Notes under the pieces: model-generated | Seen by the model: the letters and a program-made list of their open reading frames with translations, nothing else | What the model was told of the DNA's origin: nothing | The model's database searches: none | Part shown: one piece after another, positions 16,122 to 25,158 of the stretch | How positions within the stretch are numbered: the first letter of the stretch is position 1 | Layout of the letters: every line of letters starts with the position of its first letter | NCBI GenBank assembly: GCA_003235715.1 | Contig: QJVM01000245.1 | Span: forward strand, 1 to 38,914 | Direction: 5' to 3' | Source of the DNA: Nitrospirota bacterium | GTDB lineage: Bacteria; Nitrospirota; Thermodesulfovibrionia; SZUA-242 | DNA length: 38,914 nucleotides | Position numbers and translations under genes: made by a program

Positions 16122-16544
16122 TCAGACGGCAGGCCAGTTGAGGAGCCCCCGTACGATAAGGTCCGGCAGGATACGGTTGACCAGAATCGGTGTCAGCTCA
16201 GCCCGGTCAGAGTCCGGTCCGAACCAGACGAGTTCCCTGATTTCCGACGAGGCCACCGGTTCCCCGGCCAGGTCTCCCCTGTAGAGTTGAATCTCCAGGC
16301 TTTTGAACACTTCTGGATCATCTGTGGCTGCACGGTCCGTATACGTGCCGACGTATTCGACACGGGAAAGGGACACGTCGCCCAGTTCCTCCCGGATCTC
16401 GCGGGCCAGGCAATCCATCGGAGACTCGCCCGGCTCAATGCACCCTCCGGGAAGAATGAGCCTGGACGTGGTGTGTTTCTTGCGGCAAAAGAGGATACGG
16501 TTACCCGAGAGGACGAGGAGTCCCACCTTGTTGTAGTCTGCCAC
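16122..16544 (-). CDS. Nudix hydrolase
   Basis: The 140-residue product starts at a GTG and is the usual size for a single Nudix domain. The Nudix box is complete: G34, E40 and REIREELGD (48-56) match G-x5-E-x7-R-E-U-x-E-E-x-G-U, where the glutamates bind the magnesium that hydrolyses a nucleoside diphosphate-linked substrate. LILPGG precedes it. The substrate is not predictable. It lies 66 bp upstream of the U32 gene and 55 bp downstream of the reductase gene on the same strand, so the three may share a transcript. Confidence 0.9.
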   Translation of the reverse strand: MADYNKVGLLVLSGNRILFCRKKHTTSRLILPGGCIEPGESPMDCLAREIREELGDVSLSRVEYVGTYTDRAATDDPEVFKSLEIQLYRGDLAGEPVASSEIRELVWFGPDSDRAELTPILVNRILPDLIVRGLLNWPAV

Positions 16545-16599
16545 GATTCAGTCCTCGCTCAGGAATTATGCGCTTCTGTTCCGCCCGCCACGGCCACGG

Positions 16600-17472
16600 T
16601 CAGACCAGGATAAGACTCCCGATGACTTCCCGGGCCCATTGCTCAAAGGTTTTCAGCCCTCGGAACATTTTTCGCGCTTCGCCAATATCCACCTTCAACC
16701 CGTTCCTGTTGAACCATTCGTACATCAAGGCCAAGTCTTCGCTGTATCTTCGGACTTCGCCGATCGGGACGTCTTCGTATATTACCCGTTTACAGAGCAA
16801 CCGCGAGAGAACTTCAGCGATTTGAGGTCCGGTAAGTTCGTCGCCAGCCAGTTCCAGGACGCGCCCCAGATAGGCTTCCCTGTTTCCGAAGGCCAGGCTC
16901 GCCACCGCCCCAATGTCGTCCACGGACACCATCGGCAAGCGGGTCTCAGGTTTCAGGGGCAGGGTCAGAAGGCCTTCCCGGATGCCCCTTCTCCATTCCG
17001 GCACAGTCGTGAGGTTCTCCATGAAGAATGCGGGCCGGATCACTGTGGCGGGAATCCCAATGGACCGGATATGTTCCTCGATCTTCCATTTGCTTTCGAA
17101 GTGCGGGATGCCGGTGTTTAGATCGGCATTGGCGACGCTCGAATATACGAAATGCTGAACGCCCTGGTCCCTCGCCATATTTGCCAGGCGGATCCCTTGA
17201 CGTGTCTCGGCCTGGACCCCCTGTTCCGTGAACGTCTGCACTCCGTAAACCCCATAGACCCCTTCCAGGGCCACCCGGACGGAGGTTTCTTCGTTCAGGT
17301 CTCCCTGAACGACCTCGACACCGTGTATCCTCAAGTCTCGGGCTCCGCTTCCGTCCGGATTACGGGTGAAGGCTCGGACGGCCCAGCCTGCCGTCATCAG
17401 GTGGCGTGCGACGGCTCCGCCCTGCTTGCCGGTGGCTCCGGTCACCAGTATGATCCTTTCTCGGGTGTTCAT
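16600..17472 (-). CDS. NmrA-like NAD(P)-binding protein
   Basis: The ATG at 17472 is preceded by AAAGGAGGT, a near-perfect ribosome site, so an in-frame extension to 17556 is rejected. The 290-residue product opens with VTGATGKQGG (10-19), the dinucleotide-binding loop of atypical short-chain dehydrogenases. FVYSSVAN, with no active Y-x-x-x-K, and a substrate-region stretch RPAFFMENL are typical of NmrA/HSCARG proteins. These often sense NADPH/NADP+ balance or act as quinone or isoflavone-type reductases. It is divergent from the methyltransferase at 17656. Confidence 0.88.
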   Translation of the reverse strand: MNTRERIILVTGATGKQGGAVARHLMTAGWAVRAFTRNPDGSGARDLRIHGVEVVQGDLNEETSVRVALEGVYGVYGVQTFTEQGVQAETRQGIRLANMARDQGVQHFVYSSVANADLNTGIPHFESKWKIEEHIRSIGIPATVIRPAFFMENLTTVPEWRRGIREGLLTLPLKPETRLPMVSVDDIGAVASLAFGNREAYLGRVLELAGDELTGPQIAEVLSRLLCKRVIYEDVPIGEVRRYSEDLALMYEWFNRNGLKVDIGEARKMFRGLKTFEQWAREVIGSLILV

Positions 17473-17655
17473 CTCTGATACCTCCTTTACGAAGGTTCGG
17501 CTGAAGGGGCACGCGTTCCCCTTGACCCCGGCCTGAGCGTTCTTCTCTAATTTCATCCTCCGCCCGGAGTGGAGAAGCTGTCAAACGGCCAGCGGGTGTA
17601 TCCTGAAATTACGAGGCCGGACGAGCCGCCATAACGTAGCTGGGGTGAAGAAACG

Positions 17656-18279
17656 ATGCACCATGAACCTTCCCGGACGGAACAACACGACTGGGAGACC
17701 TGGTATGAGGACGAAGCGGTTGAGTCGATGCCGTGGTTTCTCCGTGAACTGGATCAGGATTTTGACCAGAGTCTCAAGGAACTGCAGATTAACGGTCAGA
17801 GACGCGCCCTGGATCTCGGTTCGGGGCCCGGGACCCAGGCGATTCAACTGGCGGACCGGGGTTTCCGGGTGACCGGAGTGGATATCTCTCCAACGGCCGT
17901 CCGTAAGGCTTCAGAAAGGGCCAGGCGTGAAGGAAAAAAGGTCGAGTTTCTTCAGGACGATATTCTTCATACCCGATTGAACGGAAGACGATTCGAGGTC
18001 GTGGTCGACCGGGGGTGCTTTCATACGCTTCCCTTGGAGAGTCGACCGGTTTATGTGAAGACCGTATCCGCGCTGCTTGAGGACCAGGGAGTCCTCCTTC
18101 TCAAGTGTTTCAGTCACCTTCAGCCCGGAACGGACGGACCCTACCGATTGACGCCGGATGAGGTTCGGGAGCAGTTCGGGAAGGACTTTGAGATCCTGTC
18201 CCTTCGGGATTCCATATTTCTCGGTAATCACAAACCCCCTCCGAAGGCCCTGTATGCGATTCTAAGGAAGCGGCAATGA
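17656..18279 (+). CDS. class I SAM-dependent methyltransferase
   Basis: The 207-residue product has motif I ALDLGSGPGT (51-60) and then VTGVDISPTAV (about 72-82), whose aspartate binds the ribose of S-adenosylmethionine. DDILHT and VVVDRGCFHTLP follow. The last pattern, with D-R-G-C-F-H, is seen in the TehB/thiopurine methyltransferase-like group that handles small molecules or metalloid oxyanions. The N-terminal 40 residues are acidic, with a WETWYEDE stretch. No membrane or export signal. The substrate is unknown. It is followed by an unknown gene after 43 bp and may form a short operon with it. Confidence 0.88.
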   Translation: MHHEPSRTEQHDWETWYEDEAVESMPWFLRELDQDFDQSLKELQINGQRRALDLGSGPGTQAIQLADRGFRVTGVDISPTAVRKASERARREGKKVEFLQDDILHTRLNGRRFEVVVDRGCFHTLPLESRPVYVKTVSALLEDQGVLLLKCFSHLQPGTDGPYRLTPDEVREQFGKDFEILSLRDSIFLGNHKPPPKALYAILRKRQ

Positions 18280-18322
18280 TAGTCCGTCCTCCAATTGCCT
18301 TGCACGAACTGGCAAGAAAACA

Positions 18323-18886
18323 ATGAGCAGCCCCCTCACGGTTGTTCCCGCGGCCTATCCGTTCAGGCCTCTGCTCACCCTTATCCGGGACGAGGAAGGG
18401 CGGGTGCTCAAGCGAACCGTGACCCTGGAACTGGCCCAGGAAGCCCGCGAAACCTTCAACAGACTTCTTGACCCTTTCGCGCTCTCATGGGATGTGCTTG
18501 GGCCGCAGCTCAATGAGACATTTCCGGACCTGGGGGTCTGGCCCTGGGCGGTCGTGGCATTCCGGAAGGAGTTCCGGCTGATGGGACACGCCTGTTCCCT
18601 CCGAAAGAGTCCCCTGGACTATTCGCTCTCGTCCTATTCCCTTTGCGCCGATCCAAAACCCCAGGGTTCGGGAATCCCGCGGGTTTCGCTGGCATTGATT
18701 CAGAGGAAAGAGGTCCTCGAGGACCTTGGCCAGCGTTCCCTCCTGTTCAAGGGGGCTTGGGACCTCGTGCGGGACGCCGGGAACCAAACACGCTGGCTCG
18801 TGCTGCCCCCCGATCCCCCGGAGCCCTGGCTGGAGAGCCTGTCCAAAGAGGACGACCGGCTCTACAGGACCATGCTGAAAGGTTGA
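18323..18886 (+). CDS. unknown soluble protein
   Basis: The frame codes for 187 residues. It has no signal peptide, membrane segment or recognisable motif. It is rich in proline and leucine, with conserved-looking blocks VWPWAVVAFRKEFR (about 72-85) and RWLVLPPDPPEPWL (near 157-170). The ribosome site before the ATG at 18323 is weak. The open frame spans the whole gap between the methyltransferase and the convergent radical SAM cluster, and its codon use looks like its neighbours, which supports a real gene. I cannot assign a function. Confidence 0.6.
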   Translation: MSSPLTVVPAAYPFRPLLTLIRDEEGRVLKRTVTLELAQEARETFNRLLDPFALSWDVLGPQLNETFPDLGVWPWAVVAFRKEFRLMGHACSLRKSPLDYSLSSYSLCADPKPQGSGIPRVSLALIQRKEVLEDLGQRSLLFKGAWDLVRDAGNQTRWLVLPPDPPEPWLESLSKEDDRLYRTMLKG

Positions 18887-19038
18887 CGGCGGCTTACGGA
18901 ATCGGGGGGCATACCGAGCGGTTCAGCACCGCCTGTTCCCGCCTTTAGAGGTCCGGATGCCTGTTTTACTGGCGAAGGTCTTGCGGAAACGCGGGTGGTG
19001 ACCATGCCCGAGCAAGGGTTAAGGATAACCGGGCGTTC

Positions 19039-20343
19039 CTAAGTGCTCGTGCTTCGGAGAAGGGCATTGAAGCGGAGATAGAACCCGAAGCGATAAGGGG
19101 TTCTCAGGTTCGTTGCAGGATCAAAAAGTCGTCGGGTGATAGAGCTGACCGAGTAGAACTTTTTGTTTGCCTCGGTGGCGAGATGTCCAAGCTCCTCAGG
19201 TGACATGTGCCGGGGGACAAAGGCCGCCGTGTTGTATCCGAAATCGGGGTGAAGCCACCAGCGGCCATCGTACAGGAGCCGTCCCTCACTGGCGAGACCC
19301 TCGTAGAGCCGCGTTCCGGGATAGGGCATGAGCAGATGGAAGAAGGCCAGGGTGAAACGGCTCTGGATGGCGAACTCCACCGTCTCCCGGATGCTCTCCG
19401 GGGTGTCATGGTCATTCCCTATGATGAAAGAGGCCCAGGTCTGGAGCCCGTGGCGTCGGAGCCTTTCCAGCACCCTCTGGTAGCGGTCAAACCCCCGGAC
19501 GTGCCGTGACTTGTTGAGCCAGCGCAGGGAATCCGCCACGATCGATTCAAAGCCAATCAATTGCCCCACGCATCCGCTCTCGGCCATGAGTTCCAGGAGT
19601 TCTTTGTCCTCCACCATGTCGATCCCGGTCTGGGCCGCCCACCGGAGCTTCAGGGGGCGGATGGCCCGGCAGAGTTCCTTGGCTCGGGCCCGGTCCAGGG
19701 TCAGGTTGTCGTCCACGAAGAGCACCGTCCGGCGCGGGAGACCCTCGAGTTCCCGTACCACGTCCGCCACGGGTCTGTGGACGAGCCTTCGATCGAAGAA
19801 ACGGGAGACCGAGCAGAAATGACAGTCGAAGAGGCAACCCCTCGAGAACTGAACCAACGAGATGGGAAGATAGTTTTTGCCCTCGAAGAGGTTCCGCCTG
19901 GGAATCAATCCACCCTGTTGGGGGATATGCGGCGATCCCTTATAGACGGCCTGTAGGGTACCGCGTGAAAGGTCCTCTATAACCTGCGGCCAGACCTCTT
20001 CGGCATCCCCGACGAGCACGGCATCGGCATGAACTCCAGCTTCATCCGGAAGGAGGCTGGCGTGAATACCGCCAAGCACAACCTTTGCGCCCTGCGCCCG
20101 AAAACCGTCTGCCAGCTGGTACGCTCGACTCGCGGACCAGGTGTCGGTGGTGATGGCCACCAGGTCGAAGCCATTCCCCGGAGATACCGGTTTGAGGCGG
20201 TCATCCGCCAACACCACCTCGTGTTCCTCGGGAATAAGCGATGCCAGCACCGCCAGCGACAGGGGTTCCATGGGACCGTCGTTCAACCTGTAACGGCCCA
20301 GGATGCGCTGACTGATGGAAGGCTTGACGAGGAGAATTTTCAT
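19039..20343 (-). CDS. B12-binding domain radical SAM protein, last gene of the cluster
   Basis: The start MKILLVKPS at 20343 is the standard opening of B12-binding radical SAM proteins, so the longer in-frame form to 20448 is rejected. The 434-residue product has an N-terminal cobalamin-binding Rossmann domain (1-125, with VVLGGIHASLLPDEA near 88-102 and GDAEEVWP). The radical SAM core has C170, C174 and C177 in CLFDCHFC. VDDNLTLDR follows, and LMPYPGTRLYEGL closes the barrel. Close matches in layout are magnesium-protoporphyrin cyclase-like and hopanoid-modifying enzymes. The reaction is unknown. It begins 7 nt after the stop of the upstream paralogue, so it is the last gene of the eight-gene unit. 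Confidence 0.88.
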   Translation of the reverse strand: MKILLVKPSISQRILGRYRLNDGPMEPLSLAVLASLIPEEHEVVLADDRLKPVSPGNGFDLVAITTDTWSASRAYQLADGFRAQGAKVVLGGIHASLLPDEAGVHADAVLVGDAEEVWPQVIEDLSRGTLQAVYKGSPHIPQQGGLIPRRNLFEGKNYLPISLVQFSRGCLFDCHFCSVSRFFDRRLVHRPVADVVRELEGLPRRTVLFVDDNLTLDRARAKELCRAIRPLKLRWAAQTGIDMVEDKELLELMAESGCVGQLIGFESIVADSLRWLNKSRHVRGFDRYQRVLERLRRHGLQTWASFIIGNDHDTPESIRETVEFAIQSRFTLAFFHLLMPYPGTRLYEGLASEGRLLYDGRWWLHPDFGYNTAAFVPRHMSPEELGHLATEANKKFYSVSSITRRLFDPATNLRTPYRFGFYLRFNALLRSTST

Positions 20344-20350
20344 AAGGGCC

Positions 20351-21673
20351 TCAAAAAATATTGGGGGGGATTTTACGCCGGATATAGCTGCGGTAGTGCA
20401 GGCTGACGAAGAAAGCAAAAAGGTAAACGATCGGATGCCGCCGGGCATTCGGGTGCAACAGGGTGCGCCGCAGGATCGACCTCCAGCTGTAGGTCCTCCG
20501 ATAGACCTTCCAATAGCCCTCGGTCAGTTCCTCGGGAGACAGACGCAGGGGACGGTGCACGGCCCGAGCCCCCGTATACTGCGTGAAATCTTCCGTGAGA
20601 AGCCGCCCCTCTGATTTCACCTGATGGAAGAACCTTGTCCCGGGCATGGGTGTGAGGATATAGAATCGGGGCAGCGGAAGCCGGACCCTGTTGATAAAGT
20701 CCACGGTATCCCTGAGGGTCTCCCCGGTGTCGCCGTCGGTACCGAGGATCATTTCGGAGCTGACGGCAATGCCCGCATCCGAGATGGTGCGGATAGCGCC
20801 TTCGTGCCGGTCAACCCGGAGCCATTTCTTGTCGAGCCGGTCAAGACCCTCCTGGGACAGGCTTTCGATGCCGAAACTCATCATCCGCGCGCCGGACTCC
20901 ACGCAGAGACGGAGAAGCTCGGGGTGCCGGGCCAGTTCGAGAGAACACTGGGTGGCCCACTCCATTCGAAGCGGTCGGATGGACCGGCAGAGGTCGGCCA
21001 GATGGTCCGGCCTGGACACGATGTTGTCATCGATCAGGTAGAAACGACGGAAGCCGAGATCGCGGACCGCGCGGATATCCCTCACGACCTCGTCCACGGG
21101 TCGGGTGAGGTAACGGCCCCTGTACAGGCACGCAATGGAGCAGAAACTGCAGGTGTGCGGACAGCCGCGGCCGGCCTGGACCGGAAGCATTCCGCCGATG
21201 GGCTTTTGCGCGAGCAGCTCGTAGCGGGGGACCGGAAGGCCCGCGAGGGTGGTCAGCGGCCGGCTGTAGACGGACTTGAGCTTTCCCGTCGAGGAAAAAT
21301 CATGAAGCAGTTCCGGGAGCGACGCTTCCGCATCGCCGAAGACCACGCTGTCCACATGCTTCAACACTTCACGGGACATGAGCGAGGCCATGTAGCCTCC
21401 CATCACGACCTTCTTGCCGCGGTTCCGGAATTCGCGGGCCAGGTCGAGCCCTCGAAAGGTGGCATGGCCCATGCTGCCGATGCCGACCAGGTCGGCATCG
21501 GTGTCGGGATCAACCTCGTCCACAACTTCGAGCCGGATGTCCACCTCCCATCCTTCCGGAAGCAGCGCGGCCAGAAGCGGAAACGCCAGTCCCGGGAGGT
21601 ACAGGCGGGACTGTTTGCACAGGCTCCCGTCCGGAGCGTACTGCGTGGGCTGAACAAGAAGAAGCTTGGGCAT
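20351..21673 (-). CDS. B12-binding domain radical SAM protein, middle paralogue
   Basis: The ATG at 21673 overlaps the upstream stop (TGATG), a classic coupling signal; a GTG one codon earlier is also possible. The 440-residue product has MPKLLLVQPT at the N-terminus, a cobalamin-binding domain to about residue 125 (VVMGGYMASL near 89-98, GDAEASLPEL), and the cluster motif CPHTCSFC with C171, C175 and C178. LIDDNIVSRPDHL and TPMPGTRFFHQV are typical of this class. A basic C-terminal region with a hydrophobic stretch (IVYLFAFFVSLHY) may touch the membrane, suggesting a lipid-like or membrane-bound substrate. Diverged from both neighbours, it probably catalyses a different step. Confidence 0.88.
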   Translation of the reverse strand: MPKLLLVQPTQYAPDGSLCKQSRLYLPGLAFPLLAALLPEGWEVDIRLEVVDEVDPDTDADLVGIGSMGHATFRGLDLAREFRNRGKKVVMGGYMASLMSREVLKHVDSVVFGDAEASLPELLHDFSSTGKLKSVYSRPLTTLAGLPVPRYELLAQKPIGGMLPVQAGRGCPHTCSFCSIACLYRGRYLTRPVDEVVRDIRAVRDLGFRRFYLIDDNIVSRPDHLADLCRSIRPLRMEWATQCSLELARHPELLRLCVESGARMMSFGIESLSQEGLDRLDKKWLRVDRHEGAIRTISDAGIAVSSEMILGTDGDTGETLRDTVDFINRVRLPLPRFYILTPMPGTRFFHQVKSEGRLLTEDFTQYTGARAVHRPLRLSPEELTEGYWKVYRRTYSWRSILRRTLLHPNARRHPIVYLFAFFVSLHYRSYIRRKIPPNIF

Positions 21674-23061
21674 CACGAACCCGGAGAGCGCTTTTCACCA
21701 GAGGCGGCTTCGCGCATCTTTTCCATGTACTGCCGACGGACTCTCGACGCGCCAACCGCCATCCGCCAGAGCTGGACAGGACGATACTGCCGTAGATAGG
21801 AGAGCAGGACCCGAGGCTGGAAGAGAACTCGATCGTAGAGGGCGATGAGGTGCCGATAAAACTCCGACAGGCTCATCCGGGAGGGACGGAGGGCCACGTG
21901 GGCCAGGTCCCACTCCGTGAAATTCTCGCGGCCCAGGATCAGGGACTCGCCCGGGTCCGGCCAATCCGTGCCCGGAAGCGGAGTCAGCGGCTGCAGGTTT
22001 ACATAATGAATTCCAAGCCGGGTCAGAATGCGCCCGCATTCCCGGAACCGGTGATGATCCCAGTCGGGCGGGACAATCAGGGTCGCATAGCAGTCAATCC
22101 CCAGCCGGTTCAGCGTTTCCATGGCCCTGTGATTCACCTCCACCCCGGACCCCTTGTGGTAGGAACGGAGTTCGGGCTCGAAGAATGATTCAAACCCCAC
22201 GATAACGGTGCGGAGACCGAGGTTCCGGAATTGTTCCATCAGCCGGGGATTTGCGGCAATGAAGTCGGCCCGTCCGTAAATCAGGTACTGCTTGCGGAGG
22301 CCCCGGACCTCGACCCCTTGCAGGAATGCCTCGAGCCGGTTCCGGCTCGCAAGAAAATCGTCATCCACGATGTATACGTTCTCTTCCCGGAGTTCGGCAA
22401 GTTCGTCAAAAACCTCTTCAAGGGGGCGAACCTGGTAAGAGCCCCCTGTGATGGCCCGACAGAAGCAGAAGCGGCAGGTGTGCGGGCATCCAAAGGCGGT
22501 CTTGATCAGGGCCACCGGTTGATGAAAGATGTAATGGTAGCGATGGCGGTGCCGCTCGGTCTGGCTCCGATCAGGCTGCGGCATCCAGGAGTCGAGAGCG
22601 AGAAGGCGGGCGGCCTCCAGGCGCTCACCCCGCGTGAGAACACCCGCCGGAAGAGGATGCGACGTGCGCAGATGTTCCAGGAGTCCGGGAAAGGTCCGTG
22701 TGGCGTTTCGGATCACGCGGAAGTCCACGGAAGGGTCGTCAAGGTCGTCCGGGCAAACCTCGCAGTGCACCCCGCCGACCACGGTGACCGTCCGGGGAAG
22801 GAGCCCCTTGGCTTCACGGCAGTGCTCCAGCATGACAGGCACGTGCGTTATGTATCCGGTCAGCCCGAGGACGTCCGGCCGTACCCGCATCAGATGTTGC
22901 CGGAAGCTGCCCTTTTCCATCACCAGGTCCACCAACACCACCTCGTCGGGCGGATGAACGAGTGCGCACAGAACCTCCAGTTCGAGCGGCTCCACCAGCA
23001 TGAGGTGCTGAAGCCCGATGGTCTCGGGAGACGAGCGCGGCCGGACCAGCATGATCCTCAT
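21673..23061 (-). CDS. B12-binding domain radical SAM protein, first of three
   Basis: The 462-residue product starts MRIMLVRPR and overlaps the upstream gene by four bases. Residues 1-130 form the cobalamin-binding domain (VLGLTGYITH near 64-73, VVGGVHCEVCP near 94-103). The radical SAM cluster motif CPHTCRFC gives C192, C196 and C199 and is followed at once by F-C-R, adding a fourth cysteine. VDDDFLASRNRLEAF and TPLPGTDWPDPGE follow. The C-terminal 60 residues are rich in arginine and aromatic residues. The domain order is that of cobalamin-dependent methyltransferases and cyclases acting on unactivated carbons. It is the most diverged of the three in the cluster. Confidence 0.88.
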   Translation of the reverse strand: MRIMLVRPRSSPETIGLQHLMLVEPLELEVLCALVHPPDEVVLVDLVMEKGSFRQHLMRVRPDVLGLTGYITHVPVMLEHCREAKGLLPRTVTVVGGVHCEVCPDDLDDPSVDFRVIRNATRTFPGLLEHLRTSHPLPAGVLTRGERLEAARLLALDSWMPQPDRSQTERHRHRYHYIFHQPVALIKTAFGCPHTCRFCFCRAITGGSYQVRPLEEVFDELAELREENVYIVDDDFLASRNRLEAFLQGVEVRGLRKQYLIYGRADFIAANPRLMEQFRNLGLRTVIVGFESFFEPELRSYHKGSGVEVNHRAMETLNRLGIDCYATLIVPPDWDHHRFRECGRILTRLGIHYVNLQPLTPLPGTDWPDPGESLILGRENFTEWDLAHVALRPSRMSLSEFYRHLIALYDRVLFQPRVLLSYLRQYRPVQLWRMAVGASRVRRQYMEKMREAASGEKRSPGS

Positions 23062-24065
23062 CCCGGCTCCTCCCGAAAAACCCTGGCTCTGGGGAAACGG
23101 TCTCGGTAGGAGAGCCAGGGGGCCAACCGTCTCAGGAGCGGATTCAGAAGCCCGGAGGTGTGCCTGCCGAACATGGCCAGTTCAACAGGCTCCGAGCCCA
23201 TGCGGGCCTTCGGGATACCGGCCGTCTGGCCCAGCTCGATCCGCTCGGCGCCGGCCTCGATGCCCATCCGGACAACGGTGGCGAGCTTGGCAAGGTAAAG
23301 GGCGCACGAGTCGGAGTCCTGGGACTGGCCTCCAAGGAAGAAGGAGAACGTTCCTCTGTCGAGAACCGTGATCACCCAGCCCATGAGCCGTCCGGCACGG
23401 GAGAAGGTGGTAAGACGGAAGGGCTCTTGAAGGTTTCGAAAGAAATCGTCCCGGAGTTTCTCGAGTCTGGCGTTGGAACGGGCGTGTACGGACTCATAAA
23501 GCCGGTGCATGGGTTCCGTGTAGGCCGAACACGGCCGCGTGGCCACGTCCAGACCCTCCATCCAACGTTCGGTGCGGGTAAGGCGTCGCCGATAGGCCGA
23601 CCGCAGCGAGGCGGCGTAATCTTCCCAGCGCGTCCACCGGTTGTTGAGAACGTATGTGGGCCATGTCCGCCCCCTGGCGAAGCCCCCTGCTGCAGCATGC
23701 GGGGGAAGGTTCAGGGCCAGGATCAATCCGCGTTCATTCCATCCGATGTGGTCGAGGAGAGCCTCCCGGGCATCCGCTTCACCCATCAGGCCCGCCGACG
23801 ATACGGAACACGGCACACCCACCACCTGCATGCGCACAGGACTGGGGATTCCCATAAAGGAGAAGAGATCGATCGAAAGGGAATAGACCACGGCCCCTGC
23901 GGCCAGGTCTCCTCTGCGGTAGAGCAGATAATAATGCTGCCGGCAGGGATTGTGGTGCTCGCAGTGGGCAAGGAAGGGACGTCTCTGGAAGATCGAGAGG
24001 CAAAGAGCATCCCAGGCATCGGGGAGGTCCTCTGCCGAGTCCAGTCGGAACAGTTCAGGGCTCAT
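23058..24065 (-). CDS. GNAT/FemAB-like acyltransferase
   Basis: Counting from the ATG at 24065 (an earlier ATG at 24089 is possible), the product has 335 residues. The N-terminal half has VVYSLSIDLFSFMGIPSPV, and the C-terminal half has YRRRLTRTERW, MHRLYESVHARS and a GGQSQDSD turn with IELGQTAGIPK. This matches the Acetyltransf_6/FemAB-like group of double GNAT folds, which transfer amino acids or acyl groups onto amines of cell-wall precursors or small molecules. The donor cannot be told. Its start overlaps the upstream GNAT gene and its stop overlaps the radical SAM gene, so it is firmly part of the unit. The family call is at fold level only. Confidence 0.7.
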   Translation of the reverse strand: MSPELFRLDSAEDLPDAWDALCLSIFQRRPFLAHCEHHNPCRQHYYLLYRRGDLAAGAVVYSLSIDLFSFMGIPSPVRMQVVGVPCSVSSAGLMGEADAREALLDHIGWNERGLILALNLPPHAAAGGFARGRTWPTYVLNNRWTRWEDYAASLRSAYRRRLTRTERWMEGLDVATRPCSAYTEPMHRLYESVHARSNARLEKLRDDFFRNLQEPFRLTTFSRAGRLMGWVITVLDRGTFSFFLGGQSQDSDSCALYLAKLATVVRMGIEAGAERIELGQTAGIPKARMGSEPVELAMFGRHTSGLLNPLLRRLAPWLSYRDRFPRARVFREEPG

Positions 24066-25158
24066 GGAGGAGGCCTTCAAAGATGCCATAGTGTCGGTGA
24101 GCGGGCGGAGCGGCGCCTGAGACGCGCTCCAGGAGCCGGCGCACCATGTTCCGGCTCGGGGTGTTCTGTTCGAAAATAAAGCCCCCCTCGCAGGTGGCCA
24201 GGCCCTCCTCCCGGATGGGCGGGATGGCCTTGAGAATCATGGCGGCCACGGTGGCGGTGTTCCGGTAACCGGGCATCAGGGCGACCTCGGTAAATCTCAT
24301 GGTTCGGACGGGATGGGTCAGACGGTACCTGAAAACGTCCAGGATGCCGAGGTCCCTTCCAGGCCCGACCAGTTCGTTGAAATCCGGGTACCAGAGGAAG
24401 AAGCCTACCGGTTCTCCATTTCGTTCGGCGAAGATCAGGTTCTCATTTCGGAGCAGATGGCGAAACGGATGGAAGAGTTCTCCGTTCTCGCCGGGCAAGC
24501 GGTTGCTCCAGTAAGGCGTGTCGGCGTAGCTGAAGGACGTGTTGTCAATTCGGGTATAAAGCGCCACCTCCCGGTCGAGTTGACGTCTGTCCATGAACCG
24601 GACCGAGATGCCGCGACCATTGACCTTGAGGCCCGGCCCCTCAGCCCACCGGAAGAAGGGCTCCAGAGAAAACCGGTACGAGACGGTGACGCGACACGAG
24701 AATTCCCGGAAGTAGTCGGCATACCAGGGGGGAGAATAGGGAAGTCCGAAGACGGGCGGTTCATCGAAACGGTCCAGAAGAATCCCGGCCCCGTAATTCA
24801 GATGACCATTGAGGCCCACAACCAGGGTATGGGCTTCGGGCTTCCAGGCCCTGGCCTCACGCAGAAGGAAGGAGGCCAGCCCCCCAAGGCCCGGGAGGGC
24901 TTCGAAGAAGGCCACCTGCACATGACTGGGTAACTGGCGGTCGTGGATGAAGGCAAATCGGGCCACCGTCTGCCCCTCGACCTTCAACAGACAGGGCCGC
25001 ACTTCCGCATGTTCAAGGAACAGACTCGGTCCGTCCACGAGGAGGTCTGAAAGGGATTTCTCGGTCATCCGGTGAAACGGGTTGTCGCGATAGACCTGCT
25101 CCGGGAAACGGTGCCATTCCCTTCGCTCCCTTCTCTGGACGGCATCCCGGACCATCAT
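24055..25158 (-). CDS. YghO-like GNAT-fold protein
   Basis: The 367-residue product opens with VRDAVQRRERREWHRFPEQVYRD-like sequence, the N-terminal block of a COG-scale family that includes E. coli YghO. Its members then have F-x-E-H-x-E and a region like GLNGHLNYGAGILLDRFDEPP (near 115-135) and YSPPWYADYF. The C-terminal part (about 195-330) resembles a GNAT domain with FAERNGEPVGFFLWYPD. YghO-type proteins have no established reaction; an N-acyltransferase role is inferred from the fold. It overlaps its upstream neighbour by four bases and its downstream neighbour by 11. With the adjacent FemAB-like gene it gives this cluster two candidate amine acylating steps. Confidence 0.7.
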   Translation of the reverse strand: MMVRDAVQRRERREWHRFPEQVYRDNPFHRMTEKSLSDLLVDGPSLFLEHAEVRPCLLKVEGQTVARFAFIHDRQLPSHVQVAFFEALPGLGGLASFLLREARAWKPEAHTLVVGLNGHLNYGAGILLDRFDEPPVFGLPYSPPWYADYFREFSCRVTVSYRFSLEPFFRWAEGPGLKVNGRGISVRFMDRRQLDREVALYTRIDNTSFSYADTPYWSNRLPGENGELFHPFRHLLRNENLIFAERNGEPVGFFLWYPDFNELVGPGRDLGILDVFRYRLTHPVRTMRFTEVALMPGYRNTATVAAMILKAIPPIREEGLATCEGGFIFEQNTPSRNMVRRLLERVSGAAPPAHRHYGIFEGLLHEP

